Assembly: GCA_050946535.1 (NCBI GenBank)
Contig: JBMNUZ010000008.1
Span: 1-64,000 of the forward strand
DNA: 64,000 nt
From: RUG708 sp050946535
GTDB lineage: Bacteria > Bacillota > Clostridia > Peptostreptococcales > Anaerovoracaceae
Direction: 5' to 3'
The number at the start of each line of letters is the position of its first letter. Position 1 is the stretch's first letter. The position numbers and the translations under genes were made by a program. This document shows, in pieces, positions 1 through 9,445 of the stretch. Under the pieces are notes generated by a model. That model worked only from the letters and a program-made list of their open reading frames with translations, was not told where the DNA came from and did not search any database.

Positions 1-90
1 AGAAAACAGCTGGGCTACCACACCCCGGAAGAACTCTTTGAAGAATTCCTCGATCAGGTATATTCAATTGCCAAGGTTCAGGTTGTTTGA
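1..90 (+). mobile_element. IS30-family transposase, C-terminal end only
   Basis: An open frame enters from outside the window and stops at the TGA at 88-90, giving 29 residues. It contains the run GYHTPEELFEEFLDQVY, which resembles the extreme C-terminus of IS30-type transposases (a GYxTPxExF motif just before the stop). The catalytic DDE domain would lie outside the window. Downstream, 103-128 carries a GTTCAAGTTGGAATTGCAAT stretch that could belong to the right terminal inverted repeat, but the left end is not available to compare. It is the only plus-strand gene in the first 50 kb, which fits an insertion. Family assignment rests on a short motif. Confidence 0.65.
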
Positions 91-185
91 TTTAAGGTTA
101 GTGTTCAAGTTGGAATTGCAATTTGTGATTTTTTTCTGAAGAAAAAAGAACGGAAAAGAAACCGAGACCAGAAACATGAGCTGAG

Positions 186-350
186 GCAATAATTCTGAGG
201 CATAAGCCGGAGACAACAATTCTGAGGAAAGAACGTGGCAAAAACTCTGAAAGAGAACCTCAACAGAACTCTGAGGAAAAACCGGGATAGAACCCTCAGA
301 GAGAGTTGAAACAGGACTTTTGAGGCAGATAAAGGGACAGAACTCCACAA
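186..350. repeat. Degenerate tandem repeat, about 25-bp period
   Basis: Copies related to AACTCTGAGG start near 191, 218, 243, 267, 291, 316 and 341, so the spacing is 24-27 bp. The core is conserved while the roughly 15 bases between cores drift. Weaker related motifs (GAGTTATGAG, CTCTGAGAATGAG) continue to about 440. ORFs through the block on either strand have no ribosome site and no recognisable product, so I treat 91-580 as non-coding. Confidence 0.55.
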
Positions 351-586
351 GAGGGATCCGGGAATGAGTTATGAGTACGTGAGCCAGATTGAGCAAGCTG
401 AGAGTGAGTGATTCGCAAATGTGATCTCTGAGAATGAGTGATCCTAGGGTTAGCAATCAGAGTGTGAATAATATGAGACGACAGCCTGACACGCATAAGG
501 CATTGATTTTCAGATAACAGCAAAGAGTTCTCGGATACTAATCATTTTTACATCTTACCGGTGCTCAACAACGCTCTTACGAATAA

Positions 587-617
587 TAAAAGAGCCCCGG
601 ACTGATTTCCGGGGCTC
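587..617 (-). terminator. Rho-independent terminator of the OFA transporter gene
   Basis: Nine-base-pair arms GAGCCCCGG (592-600) and CCGGGGCTC (609-617) enclose an 8-base loop. On the minus strand the stem is followed by a T-run (587-591). It lies 50 bp after the transporter stop. Confidence 0.85.
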
Positions 618-669
618 CGAAATAACGCAGTTATTTCATAAAATCTTTAAGATCTGTGCTGAAACGATC

Positions 670-1905
670 TTATTTGTCTTCTTTAACTCTGGACATTCCT
701 CTGTAGATGAATGCAAAGATGAGACCTACGACTGCGAGTACGATAGCGATGACATAAGCGCTGTTGTAGCTTCCAGTAGCTGCAAATCTTGCTCTCATGA
801 TCATTGGTCCGAGTACACCTGCAAGTGCAAATGCGATGAACATGATACCGTAGTTAACGCCGTTGTTCTTAGGTCCGAACTGGTCTGCAGTGAATCCAGG
901 ATATACGCCCATGAATGCACCGAATGCAAAACCTACGAGGCAGATACCTACAACGAACAGTGAAACTGCACCGTCGTCGCCGGAGATCAGCATAAGTACG
1001 AGACCTATGATTGCGAGTACGAGGCAGATCATCAGCGTCGTTATTCTTCCGATCTTATCCGAGATTGTTCCGCAGAGTACACGTCCTAATGCGTTGAACA
1101 GAGCGAGTACAGATACGATTACGGATGCTGCTGCGATGCCCTTGAATGTAGCGATCGATGCGCACTGTGAAATCATCATCAGTCCGAAGAATGCGCCGCA
1201 TACGAGCATGATGAACATTACGTAGAAGATAGGGTCTCTGAGCATCTCTGACCATGTCTTATCTGTAGTAGCCTTTACGTTTGCTGCAGGAGCAGGTGGA
1301 ACGTAACCGTCAGGAACGAATCCTGGAGGGCACTTCTTAACGAGGAATGCACCTACGCAGATAACTACGAGATAGATGATGCCGAGTACGAAGAATGTCT
1401 TGTGAATACCGAGGCTCGAAGGCTGTACCATCTTAGCGGCTATCGGCGCAAGAATTACAGAACCGAGTCCGTAGCACATTGTAGTAAGACCGCCTACGAA
1501 TCCACGCTTGTCCGGGAAGAACTTTACAGTGTTGCCGATTGTGCAGCTGTAAATGAGTCCCATGCCAAGTCCGAAAACAATACCGTACCAGAAGATTATC
1601 CAACCAAGCGAATTTGCGAAGCCTGTGATGAACATGCCGCCGCCGAACATCAGGCCGCCGATGAAGATAACCCATTTTGGTCCGAGAGCATCGTTGATCT
1701 TACCACCTGTGATCATTGTGATAGGACCAACAGCGTTACAAATTGTAAATGCAAGAGCAGTTGAACCAGCGTCCGTGTTCAGTTCGGTCGCCCATGCTGC
1801 ACCGAATACCGACCAAGCGTATCCAGTACCGATGACTACGTTGATAATACAGCTGATTACCAGTGTCGTCCATCTTTGTTTTGTCAGAGCAGAATTATCA
1901 CTCAT
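670..1905 (-). CDS. OFA-family MFS transporter (oxalate/formate antiporter type)
   Basis: A 411-residue polytopic membrane protein with about 12 hydrophobic segments. The opening RWTTLVISCIINVVIGTGYAWSVF and the Gly-rich segments GLGMGLIYSCTIGNTVKFFPDKRG are typical of the OFA group (OxlT-like and lactate/formate carriers) of the major facilitator superfamily. The start is the ATG at 1905, preceded by GGAGAG at good spacing; the upstream extension to 2025 has no ribosome site. A monocarboxylate or dicarboxylate substrate is likely, but the exact substrate cannot be read from sequence. It lies directly downstream of a MalT-like LuxR regulator, which may control it. Confidence 0.85.
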   Translation of the reverse strand: MSDNSALTKQRWTTLVISCIINVVIGTGYAWSVFGAAWATELNTDAGSTALAFTICNAVGPITMITGGKINDALGPKWVIFIGGLMFGGGMFITGFANSLGWIIFWYGIVFGLGMGLIYSCTIGNTVKFFPDKRGFVGGLTTMCYGLGSVILAPIAAKMVQPSSLGIHKTFFVLGIIYLVVICVGAFLVKKCPPGFVPDGYVPPAPAANVKATTDKTWSEMLRDPIFYVMFIMLVCGAFFGLMMISQCASIATFKGIAAASVIVSVLALFNALGRVLCGTISDKIGRITTLMICLVLAIIGLVLMLISGDDGAVSLFVVGICLVGFAFGAFMGVYPGFTADQFGPKNNGVNYGIMFIAFALAGVLGPMIMRARFAATGSYNSAYVIAIVLAVVGLIFAFIYRGMSRVKEDK

Positions 1906-2353
1906 AACATACTCTCCTTTCTGAAGAATATACCATCGATAAACGATGAAATAATATCGTCCACAATCCGGCGGAATTGTGGAAAAAGTAACAACACGAA
2001 CCAGTATTTTTTCAGCCAATAACATACCGGTTCATGTGGCAGAATCCCTGAAGGAATCCCGCCCTCAATTACATGATGATTATAATACTAAGTCTAGCAA
2101 AAGTATAGTATACTAAAGTATAGTATTGATATGTAGATAATATGTATAACTACTATTATATTAAACAATGTTAAAAATCGGGCGATTTTTATTTATGTTT
2201 AATTATAAAATATCATGAATTTTTCATGATCAATATAGTAATTGTATTATGCAAAATTCATACATACTTATTATGAGCACACATATTTTCTATATTATGT
2301 AACTCTTTCGCATTTATATAATTTGTCAGAAATTTATCCGGAGATAATATTTT
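1906..2353. other. AT-rich intergenic region upstream of the transporter
   Basis: No gene is seen. It holds a direct repeat of AAAGTATAGTA (near 2100 and 2114), an inverted repeat ATCATGAA/TTCATGAT (2212-2219 and 2223-2230) and an AAAAATCG/CGATTTTT dyad near 2174-2191 that could terminate the regulator gene. Any of these could be regulator sites; none is a recognised consensus. Confidence 0.4.
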
Positions 2354-4855
2354 TTACTGAATGATTTTCTTGATCAGCGACGCCCTGTTTGGGACTCCAA
2401 GTCTCGAGTAGACATTTGAAAGACATTTTTTTACCGTTATCTCGGCTATGCTCAGCTCTTTCGCGATCTCGAGATTTGTCTTTCCCTCCGCTACAAGCAT
2501 AGATATCTCCTGTTCTCTTCTCGTGAGCATGCTCAGGGCCGAATCGCTGTTGACGTAGAGAAGGACATTCATGTGCTTCTCGTGCTTGCGGTAGATAGCC
2601 GCGCACTTCTCAGTGAACTGAAATTCTTCATCTGTCATGCGCAGCTTGCGGTACAGCTCCGCGAGCTCTCTGCCGTTTTCGACGAACGGCATATAGATTC
2701 TGTCTTTCATCGCGAGAGAAACCGCCTTGTGTATCGATTTTACGGCGGCCTCCATCATCGACAGTCTCCTGAACGAAACAGCCTTGTATATCTCATGATA
2801 TATCTGCTCAATGACGTTGTGGTTCTTTTCCGCATCCTCGACTAGCTCGTCTGCGAGTCCCAGGTATTTGCTGTATTCGAAATTGTCTATGAGTATTTTC
2901 GAATAAATGATCGACGTATACGCGATCGCAGGTTTGTACAGCATATGCCTGCCGTAATTTCTGAAATCGCCGCTGCAGATCCATTCTGCCGCGTGATCCA
3001 GCTGGTTGAACGCAGCGTAAACCGATGCCTCGCATATATCACCAACATATCTGAGAGAGCGCTTTCCGGTGTCGTGAATGAGCTGATTGATCTTTTCCAG
3101 ATATTTCAGGCCCTTCTCAGTCTCGCCTCTCAGCAGTGCTATCTTCGCCTGGAGAAACCACGCCGTTATGCCTATCATGCTCTGGCCGTACTTCTCTGCG
3201 ACCGTTCCCGCCTTGTACGACAGGATGTCGGCTCTGTCTATCTCTCCTCTGTTGAACACTATCTCGGCTTCAAAAAGATATTCCGAACCTCTGCCGTTAT
3301 TGTCGGTGAGTCTGTAATAAAGATCTCGTGTATCCGTATACTTTTTCAGGAGATCGTCTAAACTGCCGCTTTTCGTATAATACAGGAAAAGAACCGACGG
3401 AACTCCGAACGTATACATGCTCAGCCTTCCTGTCTGCGCTACGGTGTGTCTGAGTTTGCGCACGCAGCGCTTCTGGTATCCGTCGACTGCATCGAGATCC
3501 CTGTGATACAGATAGCTGCAGAGCATCTGGTATTCGCCTGCAAAATTATCTCTTTCCTTCTCGGGTATCTGCGCCCTGTATTCGTCGCTGTCCAGAAGCG
3601 TCATAACCGACTTCAGCTCTTTCATGTCGGAATGCATGAGCAGCTGCCTGGCGTAAATAAAAATCGCTATATAATGGCGGTTCCTTATCTTTTCCGGGCA
3701 CTCGCGGAACACGGCCTTCATGGCGTCTATGTCCCACGCGCTTAAACATATTCCGCGGTCGCGTTCAAACGCTTTGAGCATATCTTCGAAATTACCGCTG
3801 CGGTAGTAGAAATATGACGCGCGGCCGTATTTGTTGTTCAGAAAATACCAGTCCGCAGCGTGCCTGTAGACCTCGTTCTGGAATTTCAGGCCTCTCGCTT
3901 TCATTTTCTCCTTGAAATATTTGCTGAATAAGCGCTGTATATGGTAATATCCCGTTTCAGGATCCATCCATATGAAATCGCCCGATTCGAAGAGATCGAG
4001 CAGAATCTGTTCAGGATCGTTTTTCCGCCTTACGAATCTCGCCTGCTCCATGGAGAAATCGTCGAATATACAGATTCTCTCCAGGAAATCCTCCTGATCC
4101 TCCGTATAATCGACGCAGACCGTCTGACGGAAGATCTCCATTATCTGTTCCGGGATTTCCAGATCCGATCCCATTTCGTCATAGTGAATCAGCGCGAGAT
4201 AAAGAGCCGCAATCCACCCATCGGTCTTCCGGCTCAGCTTTTCAGCCATTCCTGATGAAAGCTCCACCCCGCAGCTTCTGTAGTATTTGCTGATATCCGA
4301 CTGATCGAACATCAGATCGAATACGTCGATTACGTTTAACAGATGTTTCAGTCTGAGCTCCTCGCGGTTTGTCCTGAACCTTTCCCGGCCGATCAGCACG
4401 ATATGCAGATTCGGTATGCGCATACGTGCGATCGCTTCGAAAAAGTGGCACGTCTCTTCGGAAGATATCATCTGGAAATTGTCGATGACCACGATTACAT
4501 CTTTCTCCAGTTTGAGCTGGCTCAGGATTTCGGCTACCTTGTTCATATTCTCCGCATGAGAAGTGACCGGATAAAGCTCCTTCATCTTATCGCTGCATTC
4601 CTCGTCTATTATCGAAATCGTGCGGCAGAACTGTCTGAATACGATATCCAGATCCGGAGTCTGAAGATCCTGCCATGCATAGAGAATCCCAGACTTACGA
4701 AGATAATTAAGACACGAAACCGATTTGCCGTACCCAATCGGAGCTTCTATGGATGTCATGGGATATCCCGTGATCTTCTCGAGCTTTTTTTTCAGTTTTT
4801 CAGGTATATAAATCTTGTCTGTATCTATTTTGCTTCTTTTATCTCTTCCAAGCAT
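2354..4855 (-). CDS. MalT-like LuxR-family ATP-dependent transcriptional regulator
   Basis: An 833-residue signal-transduction ATPase with a C-terminal LuxR-type helix-turn-helix. The N-terminal NTPase has a Walker A loop (APIGYGKS, about residues 38-45) and a Walker B-like VIVVIDN near 120. The middle, from about 330 to 760, is helical and TPR-like, as in MalT. The last 65 residues contain LTRREQEISMLVAEGKTNLE and a recognition helix around AEITVKKCLSNVYSRLG, the LuxR/GerE DNA-binding fold. An in-frame ATG at 4870 exists, but GGAGAG seven bases before the ATG at 4855 fits better. It lies 47 bp after deoB and upstream of the OFA transporter on the same strand. The inducer is unknown. Confidence 0.85.
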   Translation of the reverse strand: MLGRDKRSKIDTDKIYIPEKLKKKLEKITGYPMTSIEAPIGYGKSVSCLNYLRKSGILYAWQDLQTPDLDIVFRQFCRTISIIDEECSDKMKELYPVTSHAENMNKVAEILSQLKLEKDVIVVIDNFQMISSEETCHFFEAIARMRIPNLHIVLIGRERFRTNREELRLKHLLNVIDVFDLMFDQSDISKYYRSCGVELSSGMAEKLSRKTDGWIAALYLALIHYDEMGSDLEIPEQIMEIFRQTVCVDYTEDQEDFLERICIFDDFSMEQARFVRRKNDPEQILLDLFESGDFIWMDPETGYYHIQRLFSKYFKEKMKARGLKFQNEVYRHAADWYFLNNKYGRASYFYYRSGNFEDMLKAFERDRGICLSAWDIDAMKAVFRECPEKIRNRHYIAIFIYARQLLMHSDMKELKSVMTLLDSDEYRAQIPEKERDNFAGEYQMLCSYLYHRDLDAVDGYQKRCVRKLRHTVAQTGRLSMYTFGVPSVLFLYYTKSGSLDDLLKKYTDTRDLYYRLTDNNGRGSEYLFEAEIVFNRGEIDRADILSYKAGTVAEKYGQSMIGITAWFLQAKIALLRGETEKGLKYLEKINQLIHDTGKRSLRYVGDICEASVYAAFNQLDHAAEWICSGDFRNYGRHMLYKPAIAYTSIIYSKILIDNFEYSKYLGLADELVEDAEKNHNVIEQIYHEIYKAVSFRRLSMMEAAVKSIHKAVSLAMKDRIYMPFVENGRELAELYRKLRMTDEEFQFTEKCAAIYRKHEKHMNVLLYVNSDSALSMLTRREQEISMLVAEGKTNLEIAKELSIAEITVKKCLSNVYSRLGVPNRASLIKKIIQ

Positions 4856-4902
4856 ATGAGTACTCTCCATACCTCATAATCACAGTTTTCCGGCATGAAA
4901 CA

Positions 4903-6081
4903 TCAGATGAGTATGTCAGCTGTGAAGCCAGTACCGGCAAGGGTATTTTTGATTCCTAAATATTCGCATACCGACGCAGAAATGTCGGAAAAAGAATTTC
5001 TGATGCCGATATCGGCGCCGGCCTTTATATTTTTCCCGCAAACGATCAGCGGGACGTATTCCCTCGTATGATTCCATCCTTTAAATGTAGGATCGTTGCC
5101 GTGATCCGCCGTCAGAACAAGGATATCGCCGTCGCGCATAGCCGACATAAGATCCGGTATTCTCCTGTCGAATTCCTCTATTGCCTTTGCGTAGCCTTCA
5201 GGATCCCTCCTGTGTCCGTACTTTGCGTCAAAGTCCACGAGGTTTGTAAATATCAGTCCGTTTTCAGCCGTCTTCATATATTCGAGCGTCTTGTCGACTC
5301 CGTCATTATTGTCAGTGGTGTGTACCGATGAAGTCATGCCTCTGCCGTTGAAAATATCGTGTATCTTTCCTACGCAGTTCACCTCGAAGCCTGCTTCCGA
5401 GAGCACATCCAGAAGCGTTTTTTCAGGCGGGTCGACCGAATAATCCCTTCTGTCGGAGGTTCTCGTATACACCCCGTCTATATATGTGTAAGGGCGTGCG
5501 ATTACCCTGCCCACGAGCAGGTCCCCCTGCAGCATTTCACGGGCAATGCTGCACATTTCATACAGCTTTTCGAGAGGAATCACCGCTGTGTCTGCAGCTA
5601 TCTGAAAGACGCTGTCCGCCGAAGTATATACGATAGGACAGCCGGTCCTTCTCTGCTCCGCTCCCAGTTCCTTTATGATTTCGGTTCCTGACGCGGCATA
5701 ATTGCCAAGGACTTTCGTACCGATTTTCTCCTCGAACGCCTTTATAAAGCTTTCCGGAAATCCGGTATCTGTAAAAGTCTGAAAAGGCGTTTCGGTCACC
5801 AGGCCGGCTATTTCCCAGTGTCCCGTAATGGTGTCCTTTCCTTTTGAAGCCTCCGCGGCTTTCCCGAACGCGCCCGCCGGCTCCGGCTCGCTTTCCAGAT
5901 TGATTCCTTCTATATTTCCGTATCCGAGCTTCCGCAGATTTGGTATATCGATGTCCGGCACCTTTTCTATTATGTGATTGATCGTAGATGCGCCTTTGTC
6001 GCCGTATTCCGCCGCATCGGGGAGTTCTCCCGCTCCCAGGCTGTCCATAACTATAAGTATGACTCGTCTGTCAGTTATCAT
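4903..6081 (-). CDS. deoB: Phosphopentomutase
   Basis: A 392-residue cytosolic enzyme of the alkaline-phosphatase-like superfamily that interconverts (deoxy)ribose 1-phosphate and 5-phosphate in nucleoside salvage. The N-terminus holds the metal-binding MDSLGAGELPD. TGCPIVYTSADSVFQIA lies in the middle, and TADHGNDPTFKGWNHTRE near the C-terminus supplies further metal ligands. The length matches the family (about 390). The ATG at 6081 follows AGAGGTG; a GTG three codons earlier is possible. The start overlaps the end of the metallophosphoesterase gene by 11 bp, so translation is probably coupled. No partner nucleoside phosphorylase is in the window. Confidence 0.95.
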   Translation of the reverse strand: MITDRRVILIVMDSLGAGELPDAAEYGDKGASTINHIIEKVPDIDIPNLRKLGYGNIEGINLESEPEPAGAFGKAAEASKGKDTITGHWEIAGLVTETPFQTFTDTGFPESFIKAFEEKIGTKVLGNYAASGTEIIKELGAEQRRTGCPIVYTSADSVFQIAADTAVIPLEKLYEMCSIAREMLQGDLLVGRVIARPYTYIDGVYTRTSDRRDYSVDPPEKTLLDVLSEAGFEVNCVGKIHDIFNGRGMTSSVHTTDNNDGVDKTLEYMKTAENGLIFTNLVDFDAKYGHRRDPEGYAKAIEEFDRRIPDLMSAMRDGDILVLTADHGNDPTFKGWNHTREYVPLIVCGKNIKAGADIGIRNSFSDISASVCEYLGIKNTLAGTGFTADILI

Positions 6082-6790
6082 CGCCAGCACCTCTTTCCGC
6101 CAAAATCAATTCAGGCCTGAAGCCTATCGTATCCGACGATACGAGCCTGTATTCGGTATTGTTTATTCTGCCTCTGAACGCGTATTTTTCCGCTTCGTCT
6201 CCGTGAAGATGACCGTACAGAACGCACGAAACGTTGTACTCGTCTATTATCCTGGTCACCTGTGTCTCTCTGCCCTCGAAATCTGTAGGAGGAAAATGCA
6301 GTGAAAGAATGATGTTGTCCGCTCCGGTCTCCGCTGCATCGTCCAGTGCAAGCCGCAGCCTGATGAGCTCGCGCCTGAAGATCTTATCGTCGTGATCGGT
6401 CCACTCCTGCCCAGGATAGTGCAGAGTCCATCCTCTCGTGCCGCATACCGCCGTATTTCCGGCCAGTGCGCAGTTGTTCTGAATGAATATCAGATCGTCG
6501 TAAAGAGCATTCATTTTTTTGAGCGAAGACCACCAGAGATCATGATTTCCGCGTGTCAGGAATTTTATGCCCGGACGGCGGTGGATCCACTCCAGATCAG
6601 GCAGAGCCTCGCTGAACCTGAGGCCCCAGGATATATCTCCCGATATGATCACCGCATCGCCGTCAGACACCGTACTGTCCCAGTTTCTGCGCATTATCTC
6701 GGTATAGTTCTTCCATCTTGCACCGAACACATCCATCGGTTTATCCACAGCATTTGACAGATGAAGATCCGCCATTGCATAAATATTCAT
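6071..6790 (-). CDS. Calcineurin-like metallophosphoesterase
   Basis: A 239-residue protein with the di-metal phosphoesterase signature in order: ADLHLS (residues 6-11), GDISWG, TRGNHDLWW, and GHLHGD near the C-terminus. These supply the Asp, His and Asn ligands of the family. The start is taken as the ATG at 6790, preceded by GGTGA; an ATG at 6805 lacks a site. The substrate is unknown; relatives act as phosphodiesterases or phosphatases on varied small molecules. It is translationally coupled to deoB, which could mean a role in nucleotide salvage, but that is only inference from position. Confidence 0.85.
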   Translation of the reverse strand: MNIYAMADLHLSNAVDKPMDVFGARWKNYTEIMRRNWDSTVSDGDAVIISGDISWGLRFSEALPDLEWIHRRPGIKFLTRGNHDLWWSSLKKMNALYDDLIFIQNNCALAGNTAVCGTRGWTLHYPGQEWTDHDDKIFRRELIRLRLALDDAAETGADNIILSLHFPPTDFEGRETQVTRIIDEYNVSCVLYGHLHGDEAEKYAFRGRINNTEYRLVSSDTIGFRPELILAERGAGDDN

Positions 6791-6840
6791 ATATATAATC
6801 ACCATTTACAATTGTAGCGGAAAAAATAGAAAAAAACAAA

Positions 6841-6872
6841 CCAGCGGCATATCTCAAGCGATCTGCCGCCGG
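6841..6872 (-). terminator. Terminator after the marR gene
   Basis: Arms CCAGCGGCA (6841-6849) and TGCCGCCGG (6864-6872) pair with one G-T, and the minus strand continues into TTTGTTTTTTT. It separates the acyl-CoA synthetase/marR unit from the phosphoesterase-deoB unit. Confidence 0.75.
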
Positions 6873-6894
6873 TCAGTAATAACAGCCAATGATT

Positions 6895-7323
6895 CTATTT
6901 CTTAGCTAAATTATCGTTCATCTGTTTTATGAGATCGATAAATGTCGCGATGTTTTCCTCCGGTATGCCTTCCACGATGTCGTTGTGGACTGAAGCGAGC
7001 CTTCGCGAGGTCTCCTTGACCTTTTCACGTCCCTTGTCCGTGATAAATACAAGGAAAGCCCTGCGGTCCTTTTCCGTGGTGCGCCTTTCGACATATCCCC
7101 TGCTTTCGAGAATATCGAGTATTCTCGCAAGAGTCGCCTGATCCTTGTCGACTCTTCTCGAAAGCGTCTTCTGGTTGATGCCGTCGTCGTTCACCAGATT
7201 GTAAAGTACCACAAACTGTTCCAGCGTAACGTCATATCTGTCGAGGGCCCTTGACATCTGTCTGCGCATCCTCTTCTGCATTACATAAACCAGATAAGTA
7301 AGCTGTTCATTAATATCAAACAT
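6895..7323 (-). CDS. MarR-family transcriptional regulator
   Basis: A 142-residue winged helix-turn-helix repressor. It shows the MarR layout: an N-terminal dimerisation helix (LTYLVYVMQKRMRR), the HTH around INQKTLSRRVDKDQATLARI, and the wing region GYVERRTTEKDRRAFLVFIT with the usual DRR motif. It lies 36 bp downstream of the adenylating enzyme gene and is probably cotranscribed, so it may repress its own operon in response to an aromatic or fatty acid ligand. A perfect 25-bp palindrome upstream of the operon (9421-9445) is a candidate operator. Confidence 0.9.
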   Translation of the reverse strand: MFDINEQLTYLVYVMQKRMRRQMSRALDRYDVTLEQFVVLYNLVNDDGINQKTLSRRVDKDQATLARILDILESRGYVERRTTEKDRRAFLVFITDKGREKVKETSRRLASVHNDIVEGIPEENIATFIDLIKQMNDNLAKK

Positions 7324-7359
7324 TTCTCCACCCGTATCTTTTTTGCCGTGCCTTATTTT

Positions 7360-9279
7360 TTACTTCTTGGGTTTGTGGGCACTGAGCTGAGTCTTCTCAG
7401 CCTTTGTAGCTTCAGCTATCTTACGCAGATCCGGCTTTGAAACCTTACCGTTAGTAAGGAGAGGGAACTCTTCGATATCTTTGCCTTTGCCGACAAACCA
7501 ATAGTATGTAGGGATCGATAATGTAGGAATATTACCGTCGCATCTGTCTCTGATATCCTCTGCAGTAAGGTCAGAGCCTTCTTTTGCCTTGATAAATGCT
7601 CCTACAATCTCACCGTATTTGTAATCTTTTACGCCGATGGCGTAAACATCTTCAACATCAGGGATAGTCATGATGAACTTCTCGATGTTGCCCGGACTGA
7701 TATTCTCACCACTTCTGATGATGATATCCTTCAGCCTGTCTCCAAGCCTCATATTGCCGTTTTCGTCGAGGTATCCGGTATCTCCTGTCCTGAGCCATCC
7801 ATCACTCGTATAAGTGGATCTCGTCTTTTCAGGATCTCCCAGATATCCGAGCATTAATCCGTAACCCTTTACGCATATTTCTCCCGGCGTGCCTGCAGGA
7901 ACATCCTTGAGGGTTTCAGGATCGATAAATTTAACCGAAACACCCGGGCATATCTGTCCGACAGTGTTTCCTTTGATTTCAGGGGAATCATCAGGCTTTG
8001 TGCCCGATACGCAAGGTGATGTCTCCGTAAGACCGTAGCATACGATAAGATGTTTTACATGCATGATGTCCTCGATGTCGTGTACCATCTTCTCAGGGCA
8101 CGGAGCACCTGCCGTGATGCCCTTGTCCATGCACTCCACGTGATAAAGATCAGGATTCTTCTTGAGTTCGTCGACGAAGCCTATGAACATGGTAGGCACA
8201 CCTGATACTACCGTGCACTGCTCGCGTTCTATAGCCTGAAGAGAAGCAGCTGGTTTGAATCTTCTCGCGAGAACCATAGGAATACCGCGGTTTATCGCAG
8301 TAAGTCCGGATGCAACTGAACCGAATGTGTGGAACAGCTGAATCTGTACCATCATCTTGTCTTTGTGAGTCAGGCCCATCATGCCGCACATCGTGTTGGA
8401 ATTTTCAACGATATTGAGATGTGAAAGCATAACGCCCTTAGGGAATCCTGTGCTTCCTGAAGTGTAGATGACATAAGCCAGATCGTGAACGTCGATAGCG
8501 TCCTGAGCTGCCTCGAGATCATCGTCAGGAAGACCTCTGCCTATTTCAAGCGCTTTGTTGAAATCGAATACTCCTGGGTAATCGTATTCGCCGTCTGCCC
8601 CTACCAGGATTACCTTCCTGATCAGAGGAGCTTTTTCGAAGTGTGTTTCGCCGTATTTCTGTGTCTTGATTTCAGGATACATATCGTTCGCCAGCATGTC
8701 GATATTCTCCGTCTTCTTGGCACCTCTGTAAAGGATAAATGTTGAAACCTGAGATCTCCTTACGAGTTCCTCCATTCTTTCCTGTTTTTCATACGGTGTA
8801 AACGCGATAACAACGCCGCCTGCCTTGGAAATGGCATAGCATGCTATCATCGACTCGATGCCGTTCGCCATCCACAGTCCGACGTGCTCGCCTTTTTTGA
8901 GACCAACGCTGAGCAGATATTTGGCGAACGCTCTTGCGTCTTCTTCAAACTGTTTGTAGGTTATTCTTCTGTCGCCTTCGAATGTGATGAGAGCTTCCTG
9001 ATCAGGATAAGCCTTCGCAGTCTCTGTCAGAACTTCACCTACCGTGAGATCGAGAACTCGTTCTATATATACAGGAATCTTCATACCCATTATTTCGAAC
9101 GAATCTGTACCTGTGCCCGAGATAAGCTCCTGTTTCTTAGCGATCTCAGCAGCTCCTTCAGTCATCTTGTCTGTAGCACCCTCAGGCTTTTCAAGAAGAG
9201 ATCCGTCAGTTGCCTTAAAACGCCAGGTCATTCCTCCTGCAGTAATATAGACTTTTCTGAATTCATCGATATTTTTCAT
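7360..9279 (-). CDS. AMP-binding acyl-CoA synthetase/acid-CoA ligase family protein
   Basis: A 639-residue ANL-superfamily enzyme expected to activate a carboxylic acid with ATP and then transfer it to CoA. Motifs seen are the P-loop YTSGSTGFPKGV (about 270), YGLTETSP (about 415), the hinge GDRLKDIIIRSGENI (about 530), and the C-terminal LTNGKVSKPDL, whose Lys is the adenylation catalytic residue. About 90 residues precede the usual family start, longer than typical. The start ATG at 9279 follows AGGAGG at 10 bases. The acid substrate cannot be read; fatty or aromatic acids are both possible. MarR follows in the same operon. Confidence 0.85.
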   Translation of the reverse strand: MKNIDEFRKVYITAGGMTWRFKATDGSLLEKPEGATDKMTEGAAEIAKKQELISGTGTDSFEIMGMKIPVYIERVLDLTVGEVLTETAKAYPDQEALITFEGDRRITYKQFEEDARAFAKYLLSVGLKKGEHVGLWMANGIESMIACYAISKAGGVVIAFTPYEKQERMEELVRRSQVSTFILYRGAKKTENIDMLANDMYPEIKTQKYGETHFEKAPLIRKVILVGADGEYDYPGVFDFNKALEIGRGLPDDDLEAAQDAIDVHDLAYVIYTSGSTGFPKGVMLSHLNIVENSNTMCGMMGLTHKDKMMVQIQLFHTFGSVASGLTAINRGIPMVLARRFKPAASLQAIEREQCTVVSGVPTMFIGFVDELKKNPDLYHVECMDKGITAGAPCPEKMVHDIEDIMHVKHLIVCYGLTETSPCVSGTKPDDSPEIKGNTVGQICPGVSVKFIDPETLKDVPAGTPGEICVKGYGLMLGYLGDPEKTRSTYTSDGWLRTGDTGYLDENGNMRLGDRLKDIIIRSGENISPGNIEKFIMTIPDVEDVYAIGVKDYKYGEIVGAFIKAKEGSDLTAEDIRDRCDGNIPTLSIPTYYWFVGKGKDIEEFPLLTNGKVSKPDLRKIAEATKAEKTQLSAHKPKK

Positions 9280-9420
9280 TTCCTTTGGTCCTCCTTAAGC
9301 AGATACGGAACGAGAGACCGCCGGCGGCATATGTCAGCTCGCCGCCGAAGCCAAAGCGGCTCCCGCTTGCCATTCAACAAGATTATAATGCAAATACTTT
9401 ATGATGTCAATTATATGCCT

Positions 9421-9445
9421 GAATATATTTGCTTTAAATATATTC
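9421..9445. promoter_or_regulatory. Perfect palindrome, candidate MarR operator
   Basis: GAATATATTT (9421-9430) and AAATATATTC (9436-9445) are perfect inverted repeats with a 5-bp spacer, about 140 bp upstream of the acyl-CoA synthetase start. A second, wider inverted pair, TTATAATGCA (9384-9393) and TGCATTATAA (9450-9459), encloses it. Size and place fit a MarR operator; binding is inferred. Confidence 0.5.

Noticed and set aside
64..523. Minus-strand ORFs of 75-130 residues near the IS30 end
   Set aside because: They read degenerate tandem repeats (Leu/Ser-rich and Thr/His-rich) and have no start signals.
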